Source of the DNA: Guptibacillus algicola
GTDB lineage: Bacteria; Bacillota; Bacilli; Bacillales; Guptibacillaceae
Length of the DNA: 64,000 bases
Direction of reading: 5' to 3'
NCBI RefSeq assembly: GCF_020171805.1
Contig: NZ_JAIVAF010000001.1
Location: 1,178,001 to 1,242,000, forward strand
A program made the position numbers and the translations under genes. The notes beneath the pieces were generated by a model. It was given only the letters and a program-made list of their open reading frames with translations, ran no database searches and had not been told where the DNA came from. Below are positions 16,087 through 23,096 of the stretch, piece by piece (the first letter of the stretch is position 1; each line of letters begins with the position of its first letter).

Positions 16087-16374
16087 TTATTTAGAAAAAC
16101 GTCTGATTACTTCGATTAACTCAGGACGAATATGCTTCTCAAGATCGCTGATTTGAGCTTCATAACGATACTTTTTTTCGATACGATGCTGATTTTTGCT
16201 GTTCTCAAGCATCCAGTGCAACCACTCATCGTCGCCTGTTTCATAAAAAGACTTGTCCTTGCTACGCTCATCATATAAATCAGATAACAATTGACCTAAC
16301 TTTTTTTCAGGATGCTGTCGCCAATATGTTCTTAACGCATCACATAGAATTTCTATTTCCTGTTTATCGTGCAT
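16087..16374 (-). CDS. conserved hypothetical protein, possibly YihD/DUF1040-like (95 aa)
   Basis: A 95-residue soluble protein with AAGGACGTGA before the ATG. The pattern YWRQHPEKKLGQLLSDLYDE followed by TGDDEWLHWMLE resembles the layout of YihD/DUF1040 proteins (WxxxPxxxLxQFLxxL, then TDDxxxxHL). I make this link from memory of the pattern, so it is tentative. The sequence is charged and predicted helical. It is monocistronic and ends at a strong terminator. Function unknown. Confidence 0.7.
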   Translation of the reverse strand: MHDKQEIEILCDALRTYWRQHPEKKLGQLLSDLYDERSKDKSFYETGDDEWLHWMLENSKNQHRIEKKYRYEAQISDLEKHIRPELIEVIRRFSK

Positions 16375-16509
16375 CGAATCACGTCCTTAGAGGTGAGACT
16401 ATAATTTATTTGTTTGACTGTTTACTTTAGATTAGCATGTTGATTAACAAATATCTTCTAAAAAGCATAACACAGAAACACAAATATTACACTTTTGCTT
16501 TCTAAAAGG

Positions 16510-16541
16510 CAAACCCACCTTCTAATAAGAAAGTGGGTCAC
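16510..16541 (-). terminator. terminator after the SpoIID/CWB2 gene
   Basis: Stem ACCCACCTTCT / AGAAAGTGGGT with one mismatch and loop AATA. The minus-strand copy is followed by TTTGCCTTTT. Confidence 0.65.
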
Positions 16542-16545
16542 CTTT

Positions 16546-18825
16546 TTAATCTAAGCTTTTTTGAATAGTATCAACTGTTTGATTAGAAATGGCTCCCTTG
16601 CCACCAAGAAGGTAAACATTTGTCGAATGACTATTCTTTATCAAATATTCGTTTACTGATTGAGGTAACTTCCCTTGCTCTGTCAAAAGAACCGGTGCTT
16701 GCATAGCTGCCGCAAGTGATGAGCCAGGCAAAGCATCGATAAATACGTCCCCATTCGCAAAGAAAACGTTAGAAGCTGCAAAGTCATATGTTTTTGCAAT
16801 TTCTACACTTGTTTCATAACGATCTTTTCCAGATACACGGTTGACTGTAAGTCCGTCTTTGTTTAATCCCTCTTCTATTGAAGTTGAGATGACGCCCTTC
16901 CCACCGATTAATGTGGCTTTTTTCACGTTAACGGTATGAAGATAATCTTCTGTTGAATCACTCAACTTATTCTGTGGTGTTAATAAAATCGGAACCTGGG
17001 AAGAAGCTGCATGTGAAGCGATGGAAAGTGCATCAGGAGAGGAATCACTGCCTGAAGCTAGTATTGCTTGATTATAGTTTCCTACTTCTTCAGCAACTTC
17101 AATGGCAGTTTCATAGCGGTCTTTTCCGCTAACGCGTTCAACTTCCTGTACAAAAGGCTTCCCTTTCAAAGCTTTCTCGATACTCTCAGAAACTGCACCA
17201 GTACCACCAAGAACATAAATCTTTTGAGGCTTCAAACGGTTTAACTCTTCTTCTACACGCTCATCAAGATGATCGGGCGGCGTTAGTAAAAGTGGTGCAT
17301 TGTATTTTTTCGCTAATACACTTCCTGTTAATGCATCGATCGCTACATCTCCGCGCCCGATAACTGCAACATCAGATTGGTTTGCCCAACCGAATTGAGA
17401 TACTGCAACACTTGTTCCATATCGATCTATGCCAGAAAGTCTTTTACTTGAAACCACAGTGCCCTCTTGAACTAATTTTGTACCAGTGTAGTAGAAATCA
17501 AGTATTTGATCGTACGTACGACCTTCCTTGGATTGCTGATATGCTCCATATTGACTCATTCCGATGCCATGTCCGAATCCGCTGCCATGCACGGTAAAGG
17601 AATTAGCTTTTTTATCGACATTCTTTACGTATGGTCCCATCATGATGGAAGTACCTACCATAAACCTGATGTTATACGATGTATCGTTAATCTCTTTTGT
17701 ATGTTCTTTAATCTCCCCATTCTCCATCACGAACCCATCAGGTTTCTTAACGAAGTAGCTAAATGATAGACTACCTTTTAATACCTCATCAGACTTGAAT
17801 GGAGGTAATGTGAATGAGAGGTCATTGATTTTTGTTATTTTAATCTCATCTTTAGAACTGAAGCCGTATTTGCTTACGAGTCTAGTTTTGATGTTTTTTA
17901 TTTCTGTTGCATCCGTGTTTAGCTCTGAAACATTACTCCACCATGATTCAGGTTTTGTTAAATCTAATGCTGATGTGTCGATTTGCTCTTTCCCTAATGT
18001 ATAACTCCACATATCGTTAGGGTTGGTGCTTCTCTCATCATATGGATCTACTTTTCCTTGAAGGTATGGTACTAATCCACTTCCCCAAGAATTTGTGTTA
18101 GATAGGACTCTTCCCCCATTACTAGAAGAGTAATAGGCACCGATGTAATTTAATTCACCTTTACTATTCGGGTGTTTCAAAACTTTCCCAGCCGTCTCAT
18201 CTACAGCTCGATTCGTTGTAGAATACCAGTTCATCCCTTTATACACTTGACTCATTGTAGTATCAGTAAACGGATATCTGTCTGGATTTCTCTCTTGATT
18301 AATCATATCGACCTTAGCGAATGTTCGTGCTGCAACCGCCTGAGCTTTCAAAGCTTCTTGCCCACCTTGATCTCCCCAATAAGGCACCATTTCACTTGGA
18401 ACGACACCTTTAAGATAGTCCTCCATCGGCAATGTGTTGATTGGTCGGATATAGTTACCTTCTACCTTCATCTCAATTACACCTAGATAGCTTTTATCCC
18501 CTAATTCTATGTAACTATCTTTTGCACCTGTTATGGTAGGAACCAATTTCAGACTATCGCCGAAATTACCAATCTTTGAGTTTCCTTTGTAAAGAACAAC
18601 ATCCCCAGACTCTGCTTTTACTTTGAATTGATTATCATCTTTACTTTGAATGTCAATGTCACTACCATCCACATGATAGCTACCATTAACGTTAAAGGAA
18701 ACTTCTGTTTTGTTCTTAATAAAATTCACGAGCCGTACTGAAACTTGGTCCTCTGCTGCCTGAACATGTTGGACCGACAAAGACAGTGCGAAAATGCCAA
18801 CTAAAAGTGAAGTGAAAAATTTCAA
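16546..18825 (-). CDS. secreted SpoIID/LytB-domain protein with three CWB2 repeats
   Basis: The product has 759 residues and a TTG start at 18825 behind AGGGGGAAAGGGAT. Signal peptide about 1-23. The SpoIID/LytB domain begins near 125 with INTLPMEDYLKGVVPSEM; Glu145 in that motif corresponds to the catalytic Glu of SpoIID lytic transglycosylases. AQAVAARTFA, YYSSSNGGRV and HGSGFGHGIGMSQYGA follow, all family hallmarks. Three CWB2 repeats occupy about 465-759 (RLSGIDRYGTS, RVSGKDRYETA, RVSGKDRYETS). The fusion recalls B. subtilis LytB, the amidase modifier, which also carries wall-binding repeats. It probably cleaves denuded glycan strands or stimulates an amidase at the cell wall. It is the third CWB2 protein within 13 kb. 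Confidence 0.93.
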   Translation of the reverse strand: MKFFTSLLVGIFALSLSVQHVQAAEDQVSVRLVNFIKNKTEVSFNVNGSYHVDGSDIDIQSKDDNQFKVKAESGDVVLYKGNSKIGNFGDSLKLVPTITGAKDSYIELGDKSYLGVIEMKVEGNYIRPINTLPMEDYLKGVVPSEMVPYWGDQGGQEALKAQAVAARTFAKVDMINQERNPDRYPFTDTTMSQVYKGMNWYSTTNRAVDETAGKVLKHPNSKGELNYIGAYYSSSNGGRVLSNTNSWGSGLVPYLQGKVDPYDERSTNPNDMWSYTLGKEQIDTSALDLTKPESWWSNVSELNTDATEIKNIKTRLVSKYGFSSKDEIKITKINDLSFTLPPFKSDEVLKGSLSFSYFVKKPDGFVMENGEIKEHTKEINDTSYNIRFMVGTSIMMGPYVKNVDKKANSFTVHGSGFGHGIGMSQYGAYQQSKEGRTYDQILDFYYTGTKLVQEGTVVSSKRLSGIDRYGTSVAVSQFGWANQSDVAVIGRGDVAIDALTGSVLAKKYNAPLLLTPPDHLDERVEEELNRLKPQKIYVLGGTGAVSESIEKALKGKPFVQEVERVSGKDRYETAIEVAEEVGNYNQAILASGSDSSPDALSIASHAASSQVPILLTPQNKLSDSTEDYLHTVNVKKATLIGGKGVISTSIEEGLNKDGLTVNRVSGKDRYETSVEIAKTYDFAASNVFFANGDVFIDALPGSSLAAAMQAPVLLTEQGKLPQSVNEYLIKNSHSTNVYLLGGKGAISNQTVDTIQKSLD

Positions 18826-18944
18826 ATCCCTTTCCCCCTAAGTAATTTGTCGGAAAATAGTTTTTTCCCTTTTACAACACTTTAGCATAAATTCGACATT
18901 TAGAATGGTAAAAATGACAAATCTTACATAAATAACACAAATAT

Positions 18945-18976
18945 ACCTATAAGGGAAATCCTTATAGGTTCTTTTT
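18945..18976 (+). terminator. terminator-like hairpin with its T run on the plus strand
   Basis: Perfect ten-base stem ACCTATAAGG / CCTTATAGGT, loop GAAAT, then TTCTTTTTT on the plus strand. Both flanking genes read on the minus strand, where the tail is only ATATTTG. It may end the VanZ gene weakly or stop plus-strand (antisense) transcription. Confidence 0.55.
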
Positions 18977-18992
18977 TACTATAAAAGTTTCT

Positions 18993-19484
18993 TTAACCAA
19001 CCACTTTTCCGTTCATATGTGAACTACTTCTAGTTAACAAAATAGAAAGCATAAGATAAAAAGCAATTCCAGAAAAACCTCCCGCTCCATCAACAACTAC
19101 ATCCATGAGCAATGAACTTCTTTCCGGTAAGAAGGCTTGTACCATTTCGTCAATAGCAGCAAGCGCATATATACAAGCTATTACTAATGTGACTTTGAAC
19201 ATACGGGATTTCATCTGGATGAGTGCCATTAAGAAAAAGGATGCAAAACTATACATGAAGAAATGCCCTGATTTTCTTATCAGAAAGTAAAGCATACCTT
19301 CTTGTCCATTTCTCTCAATCGTTACTTCTAAATGGCCATATTGAATAACGGCAGGTAAATAATTATCGTAGTTGGGAAGTTGCTCCCCAAGAGGATAATG
19401 AAGGACGGCAGCAGTTATGATTGAAATACCAAGGAATATGTAGGTTAAAAACAACATTAGACATATATTAACTAAAATTCTCAT
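18993..19484 (-). CDS. VanZ-like family membrane protein
   Basis: A 163-residue protein with four predicted transmembrane segments. The VanZ core is present: FLIRKSGHFFMYSFASF, then AAIDEMVQAFLPERSSLLMDVVVDGAGG, carrying the RK-x-x-H, DE-x-x-Q and R-x-x-x-x-x-D-V-x-x-x-x-x-G pattern. VanZ itself lowers teicoplanin sensitivity; most family members have no defined role. Another VanZ-family gene lies at 24.6-25.1 kb and is divergent from this one in sequence outside the core. The gene is in a minus-strand series with a SRPBCC protein 59 bp upstream. Confidence 0.85.
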   Translation of the reverse strand: MRILVNICLMLFLTYIFLGISIITAAVLHYPLGEQLPNYDNYLPAVIQYGHLEVTIERNGQEGMLYFLIRKSGHFFMYSFASFFLMALIQMKSRMFKVTLVIACIYALAAIDEMVQAFLPERSSLLMDVVVDGAGGFSGIAFYLMLSILLTRSSSHMNGKVVG

Positions 19485-19543
19485 GGTTTCTGCTTCACTC
19501 CCCCTTAGACCTTACGAGTATTGCCTGGAGGAGCAGCTGCTAT

Positions 19544-19996
19544 TCAACTCGATTCAGCGATAGTCTTTAATGCTGTAGCCCTCTGTTGAAGAAAACGGTG
19601 CATATAGCGCTTTAAAAAAGCCACGTTTGCAATCTTTCCCGCTAGTCCGAAAGGAGCTTTATAAATAAATTGATCGATCATCAATGTTACCCCATCCATT
19701 TCTTCGAACCTGTGTGTATGTACAAATGAATGGAATGCTCCAGATACCATCTCATCTATAAAATAATCCGGTCTATTCATGGCTGTAATTTGAGCAGTTA
19801 ACGTTTGCTTCACTCCTAAATGCTTGGCCTCCCACGTTACGAAGTCACCAACTTCTAATAACCCGCTTGTTACTCCGCCGACCGCTTTTTCATTTGTACC
19901 CCTTGTGCTTTTCATATGCACATCGACATCTCTAGCAAGATCAAAACACGTTTCAACCGGAGCTTCAATGAATGTTTCCAGATAAATTAAAGCCAT
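19544..19996 (-). CDS. SRPBCC (START-like / polyketide-cyclase fold) protein
   Basis: The product has 150 residues from the ATG at 19996, preceded by AAGGTGG. An upstream in-frame ATG at 20035 lacks a site. The start MALIYLETFIEAPVETCFDLARDVDVHMKS is the classic SRPBCC opening (beta strand, 'IxAPxExxFDL'). VTWEAKHLGVKQTLTAQI and the C-terminal helix FLKRYMHRFLQQRATALK complete the helix-grip fold. Members bind hydrophobic ligands in a central cavity; the ligand is unknown. It lies upstream of the VanZ-like gene on the same strand. Confidence 0.82.
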   Translation of the reverse strand: MALIYLETFIEAPVETCFDLARDVDVHMKSTRGTNEKAVGGVTSGLLEVGDFVTWEAKHLGVKQTLTAQITAMNRPDYFIDEMVSGAFHSFVHTHRFEEMDGVTLMIDQFIYKAPFGLAGKIANVAFLKRYMHRFLQQRATALKTIAESS

Positions 19997-20059
19997 TTTC
20001 CATCCACCTTTTTCTACTGTAATCCAATGAGTCATCTACTTTTTAGTGTGGTTAAGGGT

Positions 20060-20093
20060 CGAGAGAATCACTATGAATTCTCTCGCATTTTTT
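20060..20093 (+). terminator. hairpin with plus-strand T run
   Basis: Perfect nine-base stem CGAGAGAAT / ATTCTCTCG with loop CACTATGA, followed by CATTTTTT on the plus strand. It lies between the SRPBCC gene and the 44-residue gene, both on the minus strand. Its orientation is therefore unexpected. Confidence 0.5.
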
Positions 20094-20120
20094 ACCTATC
20101 TTCGGAGCAACTTGATACCT

Positions 20121-20255
20121 CTACTCTTCTAATTTTGGTGCTGTTACTTCTTTGTGTTCGCTTCTCTTATATTCTCCTTTTGGAGTTGGAAGGCTTTCAG
20201 TAGGAGTTTGATTATTTGTTACTGCTGCATTTCTTTGTGCTTTTCTTTTCTTCAT
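20121..20255 (-). CDS. small hydrophilic protein (44 aa)
   Basis: A 44-codon frame with a textbook AAAAGGAGGT site seven bases before the ATG at 20255. The product starts MKKRKAQRNAAVTNNQ and is highly polar, without a membrane segment or cysteines, and is probably disordered. Such proteins are common in spore formers, but I recognise no family. It lies in the 550-bp stretch between the SRPBCC gene and the arginase-like gene. Confidence 0.6.
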   Translation of the reverse strand: MKKRKAQRNAAVTNNQTPTESLPTPKGEYKRSEHKEVTAPKLEE

Positions 20256-20428
20256 ATCGCTACCTCCTTTTGGTTGAGATTAGTTTAAGCTCACAAAACA
20301 TTTTCATGTATAAAATTAAATTTTTATAATATTCAGCAATTATACCCAAAAACCTTTGTTAACGTTTCGAAAGTATAATATGAGGAGCTTTTTGCCATGA
20401 AATTATTTAACCAAAAGGGGGAAAGGTC

Positions 20429-20593
20429 ATGAAGGATTCATTTATCATGCTTGCATCGCTTTCTGAAAGAAGATACAACGAGTTAGTGCTTGAATTTGAA
20501 GAAAAGCTTGACCGTAGTCTCTCAGAAAATGAAAGGGATTTCATTGAGTACTTAGTAGAACGTCAATTAACCGAACAGAAGTATATCATTTAA
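20429..20593 (+). CDS. small acidic helical protein (54 aa)
   Basis: A 54-codon frame with AAAGGGGGAAAGG just before the ATG at 20429. It encodes MKDSFIMLASLSERRYNELV, then an acidic helix ending in ENERDFIEYLVERQLTEQKYII. It is rich in E, L and R with no Cys or membrane segment, suggesting a two-helix regulatory micro-protein. Its stop codon overlaps the stop of the convergent arginase-like gene by two bases. Family unknown. Confidence 0.62.
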   Translation: MKDSFIMLASLSERRYNELVLEFEEKLDRSLSENERDFIEYLVERQLTEQKYII

Positions 20594-21537
20594 TAGGTGT
20601 TTTTCGATTTACGCTCACAATATCCAGACAACAAGCTCAGCATAACATTCACACCGGGGGCTACTGCCTCTTCCCTTTCCAATGCCTCATCTTCGTAAAC
20701 AAGTGTGAAACATCCAGTTTTTGAGGCAAGTCCAGATAGATATGCTGATTCCATTAATTCTCTACACATTATAGAATCGAATGATTGAGAGACCCTATCG
20801 ACTACATTCATATTGACAGTGACGTAAATCATATCAACTTGATTACTCATCACTTCAATCACTTCTTTTATTGTCCTTGCAACCCCTTTTTTACGCATTT
20901 CTGGTAAGCGAGTATATGTCATTCCAGCCTGCACAGCTTCAATCATAAGGGATTTACAAGTAGTAAACCCATGTATACCGATGACATGCAAACTCTCTAT
21001 GGTGTTCTCCCCGTTATCACTACATGCGAGTGAGTTGATCAGTTCTTTATTTAGATTATTACTATATTGCAACACACCTATTTTTTTATCTGGAGCAGAT
21101 TTCTTTATCCCCTCAAGCAATGATCGATCAACTCCTCTATCGACTCCTAGACAGACTTGAAGAATATGAGAGTGATGACTTCTCATTTCATACATGACTT
21201 CCTCTATGACCTTACTCACATGATTCTCTTTCGGTTGCCTTATGTTCCCTATATCAGCAAAATAAATATCTTCCAAATCTACATTTTTCTCAAGATGATA
21301 CGTTGTAACATCACGCCACGCGTTTCTGTAGTTACGTATGAAGTTATATGAGGAAGCGAACATGCTGTGCACTCTTGGTACGGGTATTCCTAGGAATATT
21401 GCATCGATCTTTCCCCAATCAATCGCTCCCGAACAGGGCAAGGTTTGCACCCACTCACTTACAAAAGACTTTCTATTCGTGTTTGCATTAGAAAAGATCA
21501 TAGGTCTTTCAAGCATCGGATAAGGGTAACGTCCCAT
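20590..21537 (-). CDS. arginase/agmatinase-fold protein with lost metal-binding motifs
   Basis: The product has 315 residues from the ATG at 21537, where MGRYPYPMLERP follows an AAGGAGG site; a longer TTG start at 21621 lacks one. The layout follows ureohydrolases: AIFLGIPVPRVHS near the start, then YFADIGNI, LQVCLGVDRGVDRS, IGVLQYSNNLN, VIGIHGF, YVTVNMNVVD and EEAVAPGVN. The manganese motifs are altered: GGDHS is LGVDRG, DAHxD is QYSNNLN, SxDxDxxDP is TVNMNVVDRV. It therefore likely lacks hydrolase activity and may be a pseudoenzyme that binds a ligand or partner. Fold assignment is from motif order, not a search. It is divergent from the c-di-GMP riboswitch gene. Confidence 0.68.
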   Translation of the reverse strand: MGRYPYPMLERPMIFSNANTNRKSFVSEWVQTLPCSGAIDWGKIDAIFLGIPVPRVHSMFASSYNFIRNYRNAWRDVTTYHLEKNVDLEDIYFADIGNIRQPKENHVSKVIEEVMYEMRSHHSHILQVCLGVDRGVDRSLLEGIKKSAPDKKIGVLQYSNNLNKELINSLACSDNGENTIESLHVIGIHGFTTCKSLMIEAVQAGMTYTRLPEMRKKGVARTIKEVIEVMSNQVDMIYVTVNMNVVDRVSQSFDSIMCRELMESAYLSGLASKTGCFTLVYEDEALEREEAVAPGVNVMLSLLSGYCERKSKNTY

Positions 21538-21621
21538 ACGACCAATCCTCCTTAAAAAAGGTTGGGAAATAATTTTGGAAGAGAGAGTTTTATGAATTAT
21601 AAAATAAAACAATTTTCCCAA

Positions 21622-21650
21622 TATACAGGTCTATTGGATTAGGTTATACT
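21622..21650 (+). promoter_or_regulatory. promoter upstream of the c-di-GMP riboswitch
   Basis: TATACA (21622-21627), 17-base spacer, TATACT (21645-21650). Transcription would begin near 21657, about 55 bases before the aptamer. Confidence 0.45.
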
Positions 21651-21711
21651 ATTGTTGTGGTCAAATTTCGACAAGATTTTATTTTTTTCAGGTCTTCACA
21701 GCAACCGTCAT

Positions 21712-21831
21712 ACAATCGTACGAGAAAGGCAAAACCACTGAAAAGTGGTGACGCAAAGCTAGAGGGACTTAATGGTATTGGCGTTCCGAAAGTCAGCCAG
21801 CTGCCGAACACATTCTCCAGTCGATTTGTGG
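21712..21831 (+). ncRNA. cyclic-di-GMP-I (GEMM-I) riboswitch
   Basis: The GEMM-I core is plain: GAAAGGCAAAACC, a short hairpin (CCACTGAAAAGTGG), then TGACGCAAAGC, the second hairpin, and the closing AGCCAGCTGCCGAA. The outer helix P1 can form between ACAATCG (21713-21719) and CGATTTGT (21823-21830). These are the conserved ligand-binding and tetraloop-receptor segments of the class. No T-rich terminator follows. TTCTCC (21813-21818) can pair with GGAGAA (21842-21847) over the ribosome binding site of the next gene, so control is probably translational. It regulates the 45-residue membrane protein. Confidence 0.93.
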
Positions 21832-21851
21832 CAATAAAGGGGGAGAAAGAT

Positions 21852-21989
21852 ATGAAAGGAACTTGGTCGACACCGGAAGAGATTCAATATAAGAAGGAAC
21901 GAAAAGAAAAACTGATTTATATCCTCATACCAATCTCAGCTATTTGTATTGGTGCATTGATAGCATTGCTAACACAACTAACGTATTAA
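21852..21989 (+). CDS. c-di-GMP-riboswitch-controlled single-span membrane protein (45 aa)
   Basis: The ATG at 21852 follows GGGGGAGAAAG. A longer frame reading back through the riboswitch is an artefact. The 45-residue product has a charged N-terminus (MKGTWSTPEEIQYKKERKEK) and one hydrophobic span (about 21-40) ending LLTQLTY. It is too short for an enzyme and is likely an inner-membrane micro-protein that modulates a larger partner. GEMM-I switches usually control motility, adhesion or wall genes, so a surface-related role is likely. No family was recognised. Confidence 0.8.
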   Translation: MKGTWSTPEEIQYKKERKEKLIYILIPISAICIGALIALLTQLTY

Positions 21990-21996
21990 CGCTGCG

Positions 21997-22022
21997 GGGC
22001 CTCAATTGACAGGCTCTTTTTA
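21997..22022 (+). terminator. intrinsic terminator after the riboswitch-controlled gene
   Basis: Short stem GGGCCT / AGGCTC with one G-T pair, loop CAATTGAC, then TTTTTATTTT, eight bases past the stop codon. Confidence 0.65.
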
Positions 22023-22067
22023 TTTTATGTGAATGATCATTGATTACAACAATTAAACCATAAAAAA

Positions 22068-22088
22068 GAAGCTGACTATAGCAGCTTC
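22068..22088 (-). terminator. terminator after the 137-aa membrane protein gene
   Basis: Perfect seven-base stem GAAGCTG / CAGCTTC. The minus-strand copy is followed by TTTTTTATGG, a few bases past the stop at 22095. Confidence 0.8.
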
Positions 22089-22094
22089 ACGACG

Positions 22095-22508
22095 TTACTT
22101 TGTAACAGACTGTTTCTGTATGGTTTTATATATATGTTTGATTCCCTTCAACACACCTCTTAGGATAAGATAGCCGCCAAACAACACGAAGAATCCTTGT
22201 AATCCAACAACGGCGTCATCGAATTCCATGTTTCCTCTACCCGTAATCTTTTGCTGAATCTCAATTGCAAATACGACGACTAATAACACTGTAAACGTAT
22301 AGATAAATGAGATAGACGTAATACTCCATTTAGAAAGCAGTCTAAAAGCAAGTTGAACGAAGATAAACCCAAACATCCCTAAAATACCAATCACCCAAAA
22401 GTGTAAATCTTTATCAGTCGCCACAAATCCTAAACCGTAGACAACCTCAATAAGAAGATCGTGAAGCTCATTAACTATGGCAACGATTAATTTTATTAGC
22501 CCCTCCAT
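22095..22508 (-). CDS. uncharacterised membrane protein (137 aa)
   Basis: A 137-residue protein with three to four predicted membrane segments: about 5-28, WVIGILGMFGFIFVQLAF, FIYTFTVLLVVVFAIEI and GFFVLFGGYLILRG. The C-terminal tail is basic (KHIYKTIQKQSVTK) and should be cytoplasmic. AAGGAACGTGAC precedes the start. I recognise no family. It is monocistronic with its own terminator. Confidence 0.7.
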   Translation of the reverse strand: MEGLIKLIVAIVNELHDLLIEVVYGLGFVATDKDLHFWVIGILGMFGFIFVQLAFRLLSKWSITSISFIYTFTVLLVVVFAIEIQQKITGRGNMEFDDAVVGLQGFFVLFGGYLILRGVLKGIKHIYKTIQKQSVTK

Positions 22509-22589
22509 TAGTCACGTTCCTTTTCATTTGTATGACTTTATTCTAGAGAGAAGGCAACTAGAAAAGCAAGGGTTTTTTTATGGTTATTT

Positions 22590-22721
22590 TTATGAGTTAA
22601 GTTCTTGATCATTAACTGGAATATCGGTCATATCCTCTCCACAATACGGGCAAATCCACTCACCATTTTGGTTACTACTATAGGAAGGTTTATCACAGTG
22701 GATACACTTTTTTTCTACCAC
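22590..22721 (-). CDS. zinc-ribbon micro-protein (43 aa)
   Basis: The frame starts at a GTG (22721) immediately after GAGGTGATAAG, an almost perfect anti-16S match. An ATG 21 bases further up has no site. The 43-residue product carries two CxxC pairs, KKCIHCDKP and WICPYCGED, fifteen residues apart, the mark of a rubredoxin-like zinc ribbon, and an acidic tail. It may be a stand-alone zinc-ribbon adaptor. No specific partner is visible. Confidence 0.72.
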   Translation of the reverse strand: MVEKKCIHCDKPSYSSNQNGEWICPYCGEDMTDIPVNDQELNS

Positions 22722-23053
22722 CTTATCACCTCGCTCCCCCATGTCATTGAATCATTGTTACTTTTCCATATACTCACAATTATTTTACCAAAATACGGTA
22801 ATATATCAAGAACAACCTTATGACATTATATTACAAAAATATATAAGAAACTGGTTAATTTCTACTGACTGGTTGTAGAGGAACCTTGACTTTTACTTTT
22901 GTGCTCCCGATACCAAGCAGAACTCTCCTTCCTATTGATATTAACTGGACAAAAACCACATTTCTATCAACTCTAGGTTGGTTTGTATAAATAATTTACA
23001 TAACAATGTTGATTGGAGCGGAAATCACCACACCCAATAAAAAACAGAAAAAA
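22722..23053. other. intergenic stretch with a collapsed repeat remnant
   Basis: No coding frame with a ribosome binding site was found. The stretch is AT-rich, with an upstream region for the zinc-ribbon gene at its left. At 23006-23029 it holds ATGTTGATTGGAGCGGAA followed by ATCACC, the fused ends of the larger element present at 40.3 kb. Confidence 0.6.
23006..23029. repeat. deletion remnant of the GGAGCGGAA structured repeat
   Basis: These 24 bases equal the left end and right end of the 40.3-kb element joined across one copy of its terminal direct repeat TGGAGCGGAA. The internal 116 bases are missing. This is what recombination or slippage between the two terminal direct repeats would leave. 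Confidence 0.75.
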
Positions 23054-23074
23054 CTGTCGAGACTTTCTCGACAG
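23054..23074 (-). terminator. strong intrinsic terminator after ugd
   Basis: Perfect nine-base stem CTGTCGAGA / TCTCGACAG with a three-base loop. The minus-strand copy is followed by TTTTTTCTGTTTTTT, 23 bases past the stop of the UDP-glucose dehydrogenase gene. Confidence 0.9.
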
Positions 23075-23096
23075 CCTTGACAGGTCTGCTTTTCTC

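Noticed and set aside
21657-21851. N-terminal extension of the 45-aa membrane protein reading through the riboswitch
   Set aside because: The extension is the GEMM-I RNA itself; the ATG at 21852 has its own ribosome site and gives a compact membrane protein.
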